NCBI RefSeq assembly: GCF_014358015.1
Contig: NZ_JACONV010000005.1
Coordinates: 62,001-126,000 of the forward strand
Length of the DNA stretch: 64,000 nucleotides
DNA from: Pseudomonas triticifolii
GTDB taxonomy: Bacteria; Pseudomonadota; Gammaproteobacteria; Pseudomonadales; Pseudomonadaceae
Reading direction: 5' to 3'
The notes under the pieces: generated by a model
What the model saw: only the letters and a program-made list of their open reading frames with translations
What the model was told of the DNA's origin: nothing
The model's database searches: none
In this document: positions 9,463 through 18,079 of the stretch, piece after piece
How positions within the stretch are numbered: position 1 is the first letter of the stretch
How the letters are laid out: every line of letters starts with the position of its first letter
Program-made: the position numbers and the translations under genes

Positions 9463-9640
9463 CATGCGGCGTCAACAATACAGCCTATCCCGAAGCAGGA
9501 GTTGATCAGGACTCCTGGGAAAGCGGCTCACGCCTGTGGTTCGTGATTGCTTGTGTCATTGCCCAGCAAATTGGCCTGAGCAGGCGAATGACCTGGTGAA
9601 CGAAACCACCATGCTTTATTGCCATGCGATCAGGGTGTCA
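9427..9640 (-). ncRNA. Candidate small RNA or dual-function transcript upstream of ccoN
   Basis: Predicted only from the orphan terminator at 9427-9462. The stretch before it on the minus strand contains an open frame of 39 codons (ATG at 9625, stop at 9506; begins MAIKHGGFVHQVIRLLRPIC) with no convincing Shine-Dalgarno sequence, then a 7-bp dyad. The 5' end is unknown; the value given is a guess. It could instead be part of the ccoN 5' leader. Similarity to known Pseudomonas sRNAs could not be tested here. Confidence 0.35.
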
Positions 9641-9788
9641 CGAGTAAACTGCCCGGTTGCTTAATGTTGGGGCGTTCAGTGTCCCGGCACCTGTCAATGC
9701 ATCGCATCTATACGTTACGCCACTGCGGCTGAACGGTTGCTGTCGGGTATAGTTCGGCCCCTCGAACACCCATCATAAGGACGCACGC

Positions 9789-10466
9789 ATGATTGATGAC
9801 GCAGCACAGGCTCAGTGCGCACAGCTGGCGCAGGGCCATGGATGGCTGTGGACGGCAGGCCAGCGTGATACGACGCACGAACCTGTCACGCTGGTACTGG
9901 CGCATGGGGCCGGGGCACCGATGGACAGTGATTTCATGAACCGTATAACCGCTCACCTCGCAGCGCTGGGCGTGAACGTCATGCGTTTCGAGTTTCCTTA
10001 CATGGCCCAGCGACGTGAGGGTGGCAGCAAGCGTCCACCCAATCAGCAGGCACAGTTGCTCGATTGCTGGCGTCAGGTGTGTGAACAGCTAATGCCGCAT
10101 GTGAAAGGACGTCTGGCCATTGGCGGCAAGTCCATGGGTGGCCGGATGGCCAGCCTGATTGCCGATGAGTTGAAGGTCGATGCAATGGTGTGTCTGGGCT
10201 ATCCGTTCTATGCCGTGGGCAAACCGGAAAAACCGCGGGTGGCGCATCTGGCCGATCTGCAGACGCCAACCCTGATCGTTCAGGGTGAGCGTGACGCGCT
10301 GGGTGATCGCAAGGCAGTTGAGGATTATGAGTTGTCGAGCGCCATTGACCTGTACTGGCTGGCAACGGCCAATCATGACCTTAAACCGCTCAAGGCCTCG
10401 GGTGCCACGCATGAGCAATACCTGGCTGAATCCGCTCAGGCGATTGCCACATTCCTGCGTGCCTGA
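9789..10466 (+). CDS. Alpha/beta hydrolase family protein (TEX30/KANL3-like dienelactone hydrolase fold)
   Basis: Cytoplasmic alpha/beta hydrolase of 225 aa. The oxyanion region is LAHGAGAPMDS (38-48), the nucleophile elbow is GGKSMGGR with Ser115, a strand with Asp follows in VQGERDALGD, and the likely catalytic His is in ANHDLKP near the C-terminus. The HGAGA and KSMGGR motifs are those of the TEX30/KANL3-like hydrolase family found in many proteobacteria. The substrate is unknown. It is transcribed away from ccoN and stands alone. Confidence 0.8.
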   Translation: MIDDAAQAQCAQLAQGHGWLWTAGQRDTTHEPVTLVLAHGAGAPMDSDFMNRITAHLAALGVNVMRFEFPYMAQRREGGSKRPPNQQAQLLDCWRQVCEQLMPHVKGRLAIGGKSMGGRMASLIADELKVDAMVCLGYPFYAVGKPEKPRVAHLADLQTPTLIVQGERDALGDRKAVEDYELSSAIDLYWLATANHDLKPLKASGATHEQYLAESAQAIATFLRA

Positions 10467-10467
10467 G

Positions 10468-10926
10468 TCACTTGCACTGCACGTCGAAGGCACCCTCCGT
10501 GACCTCGAATGCCATGGCCGAGATGGCAAAGCTGAAATGACCTTTCAGGCGCATTGTGCGCGGATTGGCCTCGATCAGCGTAAGCACGCCGGTCTGGAAG
10601 TGCCCCGAGTGATAGATAACGCTCTGCCAGTGAGGCGTTTCGTTGTAGATCACCTTGATTCGGTTATGACCGATCAGGTTATGGCTGCCCACCCGTAAGT
10701 CATGGTCAAAGAACAGGCCGATACTGGTGCGCTTTCTGCCGACCTTGCCGTCGGCGATCACCTTCCATATCCAGTGATCGGGAGCGTTTGACAATTCGGG
10801 GCGTTTGGTCAGCCGGCCCACGAGCGAAGACAAAACAAAGGGCTTCTGGTTGACGCTCGCCGCAAAGGTCCCTTCGCTGGAAGGAGGGCGGACGAAGCGT
10901 TTGGCGGGAGTGACGGTGCGGCGCAT
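10468..10926 (-). CDS. Conserved hypothetical protein, 152 aa
   Basis: I do not recognise a family. The N-terminus is basic (MRRTVTPAKRFVRPP); the rest looks beta-rich, with alternating hydrophobic residues and no membrane helix or signal peptide. It is convergent with the hydrolase gene (1 nt apart) and lies 110 nt downstream of the Ig-like gene at 11038, on the same strand but behind a terminator hairpin. Codon use is like the neighbouring core genes, which supports a real gene. Confidence 0.6.
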   Translation of the reverse strand: MRRTVTPAKRFVRPPSSEGTFAASVNQKPFVLSSLVGRLTKRPELSNAPDHWIWKVIADGKVGRKRTSIGLFFDHDLRVGSHNLIGHNRIKVIYNETPHWQSVIYHSGHFQTGVLTLIEANPRTMRLKGHFSFAISAMAFEVTEGAFDVQCK

Positions 10927-10978
10927 GGGCTGGCTCTTGAAGCAGGATGGCGGTAAACCTGTGCGCAGACATGAAAGG

Positions 10979-11006
10979 AGGGCGCTACGTCTTCACGTAA
11001 CGCCCC
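10979..11006 (-). terminator. Terminator of the two-gene Ig-like operon
   Basis: On the minus strand GGGGCGTTACGT and ACGTAGCGCCCT form a stem with one mismatch and a GAAG loop, followed by CCTTTC. It lies 32 nt beyond the stop of the gene ending at 11038. Confidence 0.6.
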
Positions 11007-11037
11007 GAGGTTTCCTGACTAACGCTTCAGCGATGGC

Positions 11038-12945
11038 TTAGCGGATGGCGATGCCAAGACTGGCATTGTGGTGCAGCAATTTGAAGTCTGCGCCTGTGAC
11101 CAGATTTTTCACGAAGTACCACTTCCAGCCCACCAGATTCACCGCGGCGACGGTCGAGGACCAGTAGTTGCCTTTGCCCAGCGGCCAGCGATTGCGGTAG
11201 GTGGCGTAGATCTCGTTGAGCTCCTGAATGGACGGAATCCTTGCGTTCCTGGCATGCGCGGCGCTGGTCATTTGCGCCAGACTGCCGCTGCCAAGCCCAA
11301 GGCAATGGATAACGCCTGTGACGGTGACCTGATAGCTTTTGGTCGAGCCCAGCGCGTCGGTCACCGAAATGGTTGCTGTCCCGTTGCCGCGGACTGTCGT
11401 CAGGCCGTTGCCGTCCACTTTTGCCACCAACGGATTGCTCGTCGCGTAGCGGTAAGGCGCCTGCCCACCCGAGGCCTGGCGTTGAACGCTGGTCCCGGCT
11501 GGAAATGCCGGCAGCAAATCCGGCATGCTCGGGATCAGATAGACCTTGCCTGCCAGCTTGACGGGTGAGGTGCCGAACTCCAGTTCCTTCTTGACCGTGA
11601 GCCACAACGGAACCGATTTCTTTGCTGTTCCTGCCCGCGTCACCGTATAGGTGATGCTGGCAGAGTCGCCTTCTACCGCAAGGATCAGGGCCTTGGGAAC
11701 GGTGAACTGCAACTCGCTGGTGTTTCCAGACTGTGCCGGTGTGTCATAACTCGTCCGGCCGCGCCAGTTGAGTACCACGCTGTCGGCACTGTTCATGCCT
11801 GGGTAGCTGACCCGCACCGTTGCCCCGGAATCTGGAATCAGCGAAGGCGTCACGACTCCGTCTGCGCCGACCGAGTCCATACGCGGCGCGGGGAGGTCGG
11901 TCAGTCCGTCGAGAACCGTCAGGGTCAGCGTCTCGGAAGTCTGTACCAGGCCGTTGGCGCGGTTGACGGTGTAGGACACTTGCACGACCTGTCCGGCGTT
12001 GGCAACGACCAGCGCAGCGGCAAACACCGTCTCCAGCGATTTGCCCGCTTCACTGCCGACGATGGTCTTTTCTTTGGTGTCGCTGCCCTTGGGACCTTGC
12101 CATTGCACCGTGACGCGATCACCGGCTTTGAAAGCAGCACTGGCGGCGATGACCGCAGTTGCGCCGTCAGGGGCGTTGACCGGGTTGAGGGTGTTGCCGG
12201 TGGCTTCTTTGATGGTAGGGGTGGGCAACGGAGTTGCTACGGATAGCTGTAGCTTGATCACCAGCGGTTCCGAGTTCATGGACACATTGCCTGCAAGGTC
12301 GGTCACTGTGTAGTGAACCGGGGCTTCAATGTCGCCGATCAGCTCGAGGAATGGCCTGACAAAGTCGACCATGACTCGCTTCAACCCCATGTCATCAGCG
12401 GTGACAACAGCCATTGGTCCAGGCACGTTGTTCCAGTAAGTGCGGATAACGTCGCCTTCTTCCATACCTTTATAGCTGGCGATCGTTCCTGACAATACAT
12501 CACCCAGGTTTTCCAGCTCATCAGAGGTCAGACCGTTGTAAACCAGACTTGGAAATAGAATCGGCGCGAGCACCGGGCTGCCTGGAGGCGTAAGGTCTAT
12601 GGAGAACCGGGCTTCCTGAGAAAGCTCTGTGACCATGTTGACGGGGTTTTCGACTTCATAAGCGATGACGTAATTGCCTTCTTTAAGCAACTCAGAAGGA
12701 ATCTCCAGACTCAAGAGATCGTCAGGTTGATGACTGTTGAGGATTTCTTTTTTAGGGCCTACAGGTGCCTGGTTAACGTAAAGCTGGTAGGTGTAACCCG
12801 GCATCGCTCCTGGCCAGACTTTTAACTCCACATTAAGCGGTTTGCCTAGATAAATAATCGGTACGACACCATTACTCAAGGCGACCGGAACAGTGGGGGC
12901 TTCTAACGAGGGGGCGTCAGAATCGAGTGCCATGGTGTTAAGCAT
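11038..12945 (-). CDS. Ig-like module repeat protein with a BIG2-type domain and a C-terminal DUF1566/lectin-like domain
   Basis: A 635-aa modular protein. The N-terminal ~125 residues (KVWPGAMPGYTYQLYV region) and the next module ending VTDLAGNVSMNSEPL closely match the neighbour at 12995. Further Ig-like modules of about 100 aa follow (PDGATAVIAASAAFKAGDRV and PDSGATVRVSYPGMNSADSV regions). A BIG2-like segment is recognisable by VDGNGLTTVRGNGTATISV. The last ~90 residues (RIPSIQELNEIYATYRNRWP, NYWSST) resemble the DUF1566/C-type-lectin-like end of intimin-type adhesins. No signal peptide or membrane segment is visible, which is odd for such domains. The start at 12945 has AAGGATG upstream. 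It lies 49 nt after the 12995 gene, so the two form an operon. Confidence 0.8.
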   Translation of the reverse strand: MLNTMALDSDAPSLEAPTVPVALSNGVVPIIYLGKPLNVELKVWPGAMPGYTYQLYVNQAPVGPKKEILNSHQPDDLLSLEIPSELLKEGNYVIAYEVENPVNMVTELSQEARFSIDLTPPGSPVLAPILFPSLVYNGLTSDELENLGDVLSGTIASYKGMEEGDVIRTYWNNVPGPMAVVTADDMGLKRVMVDFVRPFLELIGDIEAPVHYTVTDLAGNVSMNSEPLVIKLQLSVATPLPTPTIKEATGNTLNPVNAPDGATAVIAASAAFKAGDRVTVQWQGPKGSDTKEKTIVGSEAGKSLETVFAAALVVANAGQVVQVSYTVNRANGLVQTSETLTLTVLDGLTDLPAPRMDSVGADGVVTPSLIPDSGATVRVSYPGMNSADSVVLNWRGRTSYDTPAQSGNTSELQFTVPKALILAVEGDSASITYTVTRAGTAKKSVPLWLTVKKELEFGTSPVKLAGKVYLIPSMPDLLPAFPAGTSVQRQASGGQAPYRYATSNPLVAKVDGNGLTTVRGNGTATISVTDALGSTKSYQVTVTGVIHCLGLGSGSLAQMTSAAHARNARIPSIQELNEIYATYRNRWPLGKGNYWSSTVAAVNLVGWKWYFVKNLVTGADFKLLHHNASLGIAIR

Positions 12946-12971
12946 ATAAACATCCTTTTAATAGAGTGGTT

Positions 12972-12989
12972 GCGGGCCGCAAGGCCCGC
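12972..12989 (-). other. Hairpin between the two Ig-like genes
   Basis: GCGGGCC-GCAA-GGCCCGC lies in the 49-nt gap between the paralogues, without a following T run. It may stabilise or partly terminate the transcript; function unknown. Confidence 0.4.
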
Positions 12990-12994
12990 ATGGA

Positions 12995-14875
12995 TTAACG
13001 CAGGTAGCACGTGATCTCAATAGGGTTGAGCATATTGACAACCACTCGCGTCGTCCGGGAGTTCGCCGGGCTTTGATTACTGCCCTCTACTGGATTAACC
13101 GTGTAACTGGCTTCTGCAAAGCCGGTACAGATCCGACGGGTATTGATGTAAGGAACCTTGAATTTATAACCTTCAACGCTGTCGATTTCATCCAGCTTGC
13201 GAGTCGCAACATACGTCGCAGATTCGATTGGGTTATTCGACGTGTCAAAACCTTTGAATGTGAACGTAATACGCTGTCCTTCAGCAATATTGGTGTAAGG
13301 CGCGACAGTGACATAGGCACCATCCGGGTTTTCGTTAGGCCCCAAAACCCCATTCGGCGTTAGATTGAAAGTGGGGCCATTCAAGCCATCCGAGCCTCCG
13401 GGCTGTTCCTCTTTGGACCGAACAGTCACCGGCTGTACCGGAGACTTGACTGGGTTGGGATTGCCTGCTCGTGTCACGGTAAAGTGTACCGGGATGGCAG
13501 CACCAGTTCCCTGGCTTCTCATGATGTCGCCGTCAATGGGGATGATCAGATCTTTCTGATTGGCGATATCGCTGGACTTGATCTGATACCACTGTAGCTT
13601 TACTTGATCCCCCCAATAGAGATTCAAGTCATCACTGATTGCCAGGTCGGTATTCCAGCTGACAATGCCTCGTCCGTTCAGTTCGTAGTCGTCCTCATCA
13701 ATGAAGTTGTCGTCCTTGTTCGGGTTGGCGACACTGGTGCCTTGGATGATAAGGCTGTCCAGAGGCGCTGGAAGAGGCAGAACAGCGAAGACATCAATGT
13801 CCGTATACAACGAAAAGCCTGTGATTTCGTCTTTTCGTGAGACTTCATAATGCACACTCACTTTACCTTCCGGTGTGCGCATGATGGCTTCGTAAGGCAC
13901 TCGCAGCGTCATGACGATGTCTTCATTCTCATCACCCGCCGGCACAATAACCGGCAGCAAAGGATTGTCATCGCCCCAGAACAATTGAATGTGGTCAAGC
14001 GCCGCAGCACCCGGATAGTGAGGGATGTCAACCAGTACGCCCGCTTTTGCCTCTGTGTAATCAATCAAATCACCTGCCGCAGGATCAATGACCGGAGCCG
14101 GGTAGTTTGAAGGTAGATCTTGTAGCTTAAGCGTGACCGGAACGGGATTGGAAAACATGGATGCGTTTCCAGCCCTGTCAAAGATCTGGTATTTCACCAA
14201 CTGTTCGCCTTCTCCGATGCCGTTCAGAAAGTCGCGTGTAAAGGTGATGACCACCTTATCCAGCCCCATGTCATCTTCATTGACCACCGCGGTTGGACCT
14301 TCGGTATCGCCCCACCAGGTTTGAATGAAGTCGTGTTTTCTCATGCCGGTATAACCCGCGATCTGTACGTCGAGTTTGCCGCCCAGTTCATCGAGTTCTG
14401 CAGCAGTCAGCCCATTCTGGATCTCGGGCGGGAACTGTATGGCCGCCAGTTCTGGAGCACCCGGAGGGGTTTTGTCGATCTGGATTCTGAAATTGTCCGA
14501 AAGTGCTTCTGTCTGGTTATCCGGATTAGTGATCAGGTATTGGACGTTGTGGAAGCCCTCGGAAAAATGCTCTGTCGGAATCTCGAGTGTCAGGATATCT
14601 CCCGGCTTGTCCGATTCCAGAATGAACTTCATGGGTTCTACTTTTGTATTGTCGAAGATAAGCTGATAAGTGTAGCCTGGAATCGCACCTGGCCAGACCT
14701 CAAGCGTTACGGTCAGGGGGGCGTTCAAGTAAGCAATGGGAATCAGCCCTGGAGTGTCTTGGTCATGGAAGGCTTCCGCAATATCGGGTGCGGCCAGTTC
14801 CAATGGTAAGTCTCGGTAGCGTTTTTTTGAAAAGCGAACAGGCGTTGGCGATACATTTTTAAATGTTTTGTTCAT
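12995..14875 (-). CDS. Ig-like module repeat protein, 626 aa
   Basis: Paralogue of the 11038 gene. A short basic start (MNKTFKNVSPTPVRFSKKRY) is followed by a domain with WPGAIPGYTYQL (about 65-77). Then comes a module starting IDKTPPGAPELAAIQFP and ending FDRAGNASMFSNP (about 140-250), then three or four ~110-aa modules with the pattern hydrophobic-x-WGD (IQLFWGDDN, LNLYWGDQV) that end in Y-x-V-S/T-R. There is no C-terminal lectin-like domain, signal peptide or membrane helix. It is acidic overall. The ATG at 14875 is the first in frame, but AAGGG lies 10 nt upstream. The AT-rich leader resembles that of the gene starting at 18079. Surface or adhesin function is a guess from the fold. Confidence 0.8.
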   Translation of the reverse strand: MNKTFKNVSPTPVRFSKKRYRDLPLELAAPDIAEAFHDQDTPGLIPIAYLNAPLTVTLEVWPGAIPGYTYQLIFDNTKVEPMKFILESDKPGDILTLEIPTEHFSEGFHNVQYLITNPDNQTEALSDNFRIQIDKTPPGAPELAAIQFPPEIQNGLTAAELDELGGKLDVQIAGYTGMRKHDFIQTWWGDTEGPTAVVNEDDMGLDKVVITFTRDFLNGIGEGEQLVKYQIFDRAGNASMFSNPVPVTLKLQDLPSNYPAPVIDPAAGDLIDYTEAKAGVLVDIPHYPGAAALDHIQLFWGDDNPLLPVIVPAGDENEDIVMTLRVPYEAIMRTPEGKVSVHYEVSRKDEITGFSLYTDIDVFAVLPLPAPLDSLIIQGTSVANPNKDDNFIDEDDYELNGRGIVSWNTDLAISDDLNLYWGDQVKLQWYQIKSSDIANQKDLIIPIDGDIMRSQGTGAAIPVHFTVTRAGNPNPVKSPVQPVTVRSKEEQPGGSDGLNGPTFNLTPNGVLGPNENPDGAYVTVAPYTNIAEGQRITFTFKGFDTSNNPIESATYVATRKLDEIDSVEGYKFKVPYINTRRICTGFAEASYTVNPVEGSNQSPANSRTTRVVVNMLNPIEITCYLR

Positions 14876-15142
14876 GAGTTGTACCCTTGTTATATGATTT
14901 TTAACACCCTGATAGGTGTCTTTCTGGAATGAGTTTAAAAAGTTAAAACAGTCCTTGCGTGAAGGTTTTGACCCTCATTCACGACTGGAAGTAATAGGGT
15001 TTTCGCTATCATGTCAACCCCTTTGTTGAGGTTTTATTCGTCATTTTTAGTGTTAGGAGAGTTGAGTCTTTTCGAGTGAAAAAAATGTAAGATGTTTCTT
15101 ATGGTTATTCAGGAGTGGTACTACAAATCTTAACGTGGGTTG
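14876..15142. promoter_or_regulatory. Divergent AT-rich promoter region between the Ig-like operon and the autotransporter
   Basis: This 267-bp spacer is clearly more AT-rich than its surroundings. Minus-strand TTGACA (15017-15012) could serve the Ig-like operon. On the plus strand TTGAGT (15062-15067) followed about 17-20 nt later by ATGTAAGAT could serve the autotransporter. The palindrome TAAGA-TGTT-TCTTA (15088-15101) resembles an RcsB-type box and lies about 42 nt before the autotransporter start. Confidence 0.4.
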
Positions 15143-17485
15143 ATGAATTTTCGAGAGGTTAATCACACTAAATTGCCGGCCTCAATAACTGAGGAGATGG
15201 CGGTGAATTATTCGTTGGAAAGTGAAAAAAAAATTAATCTGATTGTGCAGTGCTCACTGGTGTTGTTTTTGGCGGTGCTGGCGAATAGTGTTTCGGCGGG
15301 TGAAGATCGAGGCGGTGTAGACCTCGTAAAAAAAGAATTTACTTTGCCCGACGGGCAAACAATCATGGCGATTAATGTCTCCGGAAAACCGGTAACGGTG
15401 GGTTCGAATGCACCCTATGAACACTATATTGTCAATCAGGGAGGGGTACTAAATGTTATTGATAACGCAAGATTGAAGGAGATTACAGTCAATGATTCAA
15501 AGTTGATAATGCAAACGGGTTCTGTAGACAGTGGTATCACCATCGCTAATGGCAACGCGCGTATCGATAACGCCACTATAAAAAATTTGTCCGGTGTAGG
15601 TTTGGCGGTTCGCAGTTATGCTGTGCCGGGAACGGGCTCCGTGTTGCGTATTGGTTCGAGTGATGTAGCGGGGATGGGGAGAGGTATCGCAGCCGGTGTG
15701 TTTGTTGATGTTGATATCAGAGACACCCGCGTACAGGGATATACAGCGAGTGGGCTGCGTGGGGAAGGCCATGGCGTTTATTCAGCGGGTTCGAAGATTG
15801 TTATCGCTGAAAACAGCTATGTTGCGGGTGATGAAGTTGGCATCGGGATAGTCGATCCAGCTATTGGTCAATTGCTGGAAAGTGACTCTATTGTAACTAT
15901 CGATAACTCGGTCGTTGAGGGCCTGCGCGGTGCAGCCATCAGAGTGGATCGTCGCAGTTTGCTGGATATTCATGCAGACATCACGGTAAAAAATAATTCT
16001 CAGTTGCTCTCGGGTAACGGCAACCTGTTGGAAGTCTCTGAAAGCAGCCTCGTTGACTTTAAAGTGGATGACAGCACGCTCGAGGGTAATCTGGTCTCCG
16101 ATGACACCAGCAACCTGAAGGTCACCCTGCAGAACAATGCCAGCCTGACCGGCGACATCGTTAACGGCAACACCCTGGCTGTGACCTCTGGTGGCCACTG
16201 GCAGATGGTCGGTGATAACGCGATCAAGTCGCTGTACATGGACGGCGGGCGCGTGGGCTTTGCGAGTGAAGGGTTTCACACCTTGTCGCTGAACGAGTTG
16301 TCGGGGCAGGGCAGTTTTGCCATGCGGGTGGATCTGGACAACGGCGTCGGCGACCTGCTCGCTGTCAACGGTCAGGCCAACGGGCAGTTCGGATTGCGGG
16401 TGCGTAACACTGGACTGGAAGTGGTGTCTCCCGACATGGAGCCGCTGAGAGTCGTGCATACCGAAGGCGGCGATGCGCAGTTCAGTCTGCTCGGCGGCCG
16501 CGTGGACCTGGGGGCTTTTTCCTACCAATTGAAGCAGCAAGGCAACGACTGGTTCATCACGGGTGAGGACAAGGTGATCAGCCCATCCACGCAAGGTGCG
16601 TTGGCGCTGTTCAGCGCCGCACCCGTTGTCTGGACAAGTGAGCTTTCGACGCTGCGCACGCGTATGGGCGAAATCCGCGGCAGCGGCCAAGGCGGCAGCT
16701 GGATGCGCGCTTATGGCAGTCGTCTGAACGCCACGACGGGCGATGGCGTGAATTACCAGCAGCAGTTGAGCGGTCTGTCGCTCGGTGTGGATGCGCCGGT
16801 CGAAGTCAGCAGTGGTCAGTTGCTGTTCGGCGTGTTGGGCGGTTACAGCAAATCCGACCTGAACTTGAGCCATGGCACGTCGGGCAAGATCGACAGCTAT
16901 TACGCGGGCGCTTACGGCACCTGGCTGTCGGACGATGGCTATTACGTGGATGGGGTGCTCAAGCTTAACCGTTTCCGCAACAAGGCGAAGGTGGCGATGA
17001 GTGATGCCACTCAGGCCAAGGGCAACTACAGCAACAGTGCCATGGGCGGCTGGGTGGAGTTTGGTCGGCACATCAAGCTGGCGGACGATTATTTCCTTGA
17101 GCCTTTTGCGCAATTGTCCAGCGTGGTTGTTCAGGGTAAGGACTACCGCATGGACAATAGTCTGAAGGCGAAGAGCGATCGTACGCACTCGCTGTTGGGC
17201 AAGGTCGGCACTTCGGCCGGACGTAGCATCGCGCTCAAGGATGGCGGTGTGGTGCAGCCTTACGTGCGCGTAGCGGTGGCGCAGGAGTTCTCGCGCAGCA
17301 ACGACGTGAGCGTCAATGACGCGACGTTCGACAACAGCCTGTTCGGCTCGCGAGCAGAGCTGGGGGCTGGTGTATCGGTGTCTCTGTCCGAGCGACTGCA
17401 GGTGCATGCGGACTTCGATTACATGAAAGGCAAGCATATCGAGCAACCCTGGGGGGCCAATGTGGGGCTGCGCCTGGCGTTCTGA
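15143..17485 (+). CDS. Autotransporter outer-membrane protein with pertactin-like passenger
   Basis: Type Va secreted protein of 780 aa. An extended N-terminus precedes a hydrophobic signal core (LIVQCSLVLFLAVLANSVSA, ending about residue 53). The passenger (about 55-480) is rich in short Asn/Asp/Gly beta-helix repeats (NGNARIDNATIKNLSG), with a pertactin-like junction (LNELSGQGSFAMRVDLDNG). The last ~270 residues form the autotransporter beta-barrel (SWMRAYGSRLNATTGDGV onward) and end in aromatic F (GLRLAF), as expected for BAM recognition. ATG 15143 has GTGGG upstream; TTG 15140 and ATG 15197 are alternatives. The first ~900 bp are AT-rich and the rest GC-rich, so the gene looks mosaic. Target and role are unknown. 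Confidence 0.9.
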   Translation: MNFREVNHTKLPASITEEMAVNYSLESEKKINLIVQCSLVLFLAVLANSVSAGEDRGGVDLVKKEFTLPDGQTIMAINVSGKPVTVGSNAPYEHYIVNQGGVLNVIDNARLKEITVNDSKLIMQTGSVDSGITIANGNARIDNATIKNLSGVGLAVRSYAVPGTGSVLRIGSSDVAGMGRGIAAGVFVDVDIRDTRVQGYTASGLRGEGHGVYSAGSKIVIAENSYVAGDEVGIGIVDPAIGQLLESDSIVTIDNSVVEGLRGAAIRVDRRSLLDIHADITVKNNSQLLSGNGNLLEVSESSLVDFKVDDSTLEGNLVSDDTSNLKVTLQNNASLTGDIVNGNTLAVTSGGHWQMVGDNAIKSLYMDGGRVGFASEGFHTLSLNELSGQGSFAMRVDLDNGVGDLLAVNGQANGQFGLRVRNTGLEVVSPDMEPLRVVHTEGGDAQFSLLGGRVDLGAFSYQLKQQGNDWFITGEDKVISPSTQGALALFSAAPVVWTSELSTLRTRMGEIRGSGQGGSWMRAYGSRLNATTGDGVNYQQQLSGLSLGVDAPVEVSSGQLLFGVLGGYSKSDLNLSHGTSGKIDSYYAGAYGTWLSDDGYYVDGVLKLNRFRNKAKVAMSDATQAKGNYSNSAMGGWVEFGRHIKLADDYFLEPFAQLSSVVVQGKDYRMDNSLKAKSDRTHSLLGKVGTSAGRSIALKDGGVVQPYVRVAVAQEFSRSNDVSVNDATFDNSLFGSRAELGAGVSVSLSERLQVHADFDYMKGKHIEQPWGANVGLRLAF

Positions 17486-17518
17486 CGCGTAAAGCGCAGC
17501 AGGTTTCTGCCGTCCAAG

Positions 17519-17548
17519 GCCCCCGGCGATCACTCGCCGGGGGCTTTT
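17519..17548 (+). terminator. Terminator of the autotransporter gene
   Basis: Perfect 11-bp stem GCCCCCGGCGA/TCGCCGGGGGC with a TCAC loop and four T residues, 34 nt after the stop codon. Confidence 0.85.
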
Positions 17549-17551
17549 CAA

Positions 17552-18079
17552 TTAGTTTTCAGGGTATCGGCGAGTGACCCAGCGTTTGCGTTGTCGCTGC
17601 CGGTCTGTAACCGGAAGTGCATGGTTGACGGTGACCTTGAGGACTGGCGATGTGCCCAGCATGTGTTGCCCCCGATAGACCTCGTAGTACAGATCTACCA
17701 GTCCGTAATGGAGGAATGGCAGAAAGTTGTAGGAAATGCACAGCACGCGCACGATGCTGTTTGCTCCTACGCGGTGATAAACCTTGGTCACTGATGAGTT
17801 CTTGCCCCAGTAGAAATGAATGACGTCATCCTCACAGAGCCTTATTGATCCAGGAATGTGAACGGATATGCCCGCGAAGGCTTGTTCCTGAGTAATCGCA
17901 TCCGGGTTCACGTTGGGCAATATGGGCGCCTTTAGCGTCTCCGAGATATCGGAGGGTGTAACGAGGCTGAGATGAGGCGTTTTAGTAGAGTAATGGGCTG
18001 CCGCTTCTTCGATTAACGGTGCGGTTTTTTCTTTTGGCTGATCGTCAGACGTTATTGTTTTCGAGTCATCTTCACTCAT
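17552..18079 (-). CDS. Short Ig-like module protein, 175 aa (family of 11038/12995)
   Basis: Hydrophilic N-terminal ~55 residues rich in Asp, Lys and Thr, then one module of about 110 aa (PILPNVNPDAITQEQAFAGI to SPVLKVTVNHALP). It has the family pattern DVIHFYWGK...LVDLYYEVYRG, matching DHIQLFWGD...VSVHYEVSR in the 12995 protein. It ends in a basic tail (RQRQRKRWVTRRYPEN). No signal peptide. The ATG at 18079 is chosen because AAGGGACC lies 8 nt upstream and the same AAGGG-type leader precedes the 12995 gene; the frame is open to 18130. It may be a decayed or minimal paralogue. Confidence 0.65.
   Translation of the reverse strand: MSEDDSKTITSDDQPKEKTAPLIEEAAAHYSTKTPHLSLVTPSDISETLKAPILPNVNPDAITQEQAFAGISVHIPGSIRLCEDDVIHFYWGKNSSVTKVYHRVGANSIVRVLCISYNFLPFLHYGLVDLYYEVYRGQHMLGTSPVLKVTVNHALPVTDRQRQRKRWVTRRYPEN

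Larger units (their letters stand above)
9224..9788. other. 565-bp intergenic region between ccoN and a divergent hydrolase gene
   Basis: No ordinary gene. It holds the ccoN leader (9224 to about 9420), an orphan minus-strand terminator (9427-9462), an inverted repeat CAGGAGT...ACTCCTG (9496-9517) and a 40-codon minus-strand reading frame (9625-9506). The start region of the 9789 gene is at the right end. I see no FNR/ANR-type dyad in it. Confidence 0.6.

Noticed and set aside
9496-9517. CAGGAGT...ACTCCTG dyad considered as an ANR/FNR site for ccoN
   Set aside because: The half-sites do not resemble TTGAT/ATCAA and the spacing is wrong.
15782-17551. Long minus-strand open frame (589 codons) opposite the autotransporter
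   Set aside because: It mirrors the GC-rich third positions of the autotransporter gene, its product is low-complexity His/Gln/Arg/Ala-rich without any motif, and no ribosome site is present.
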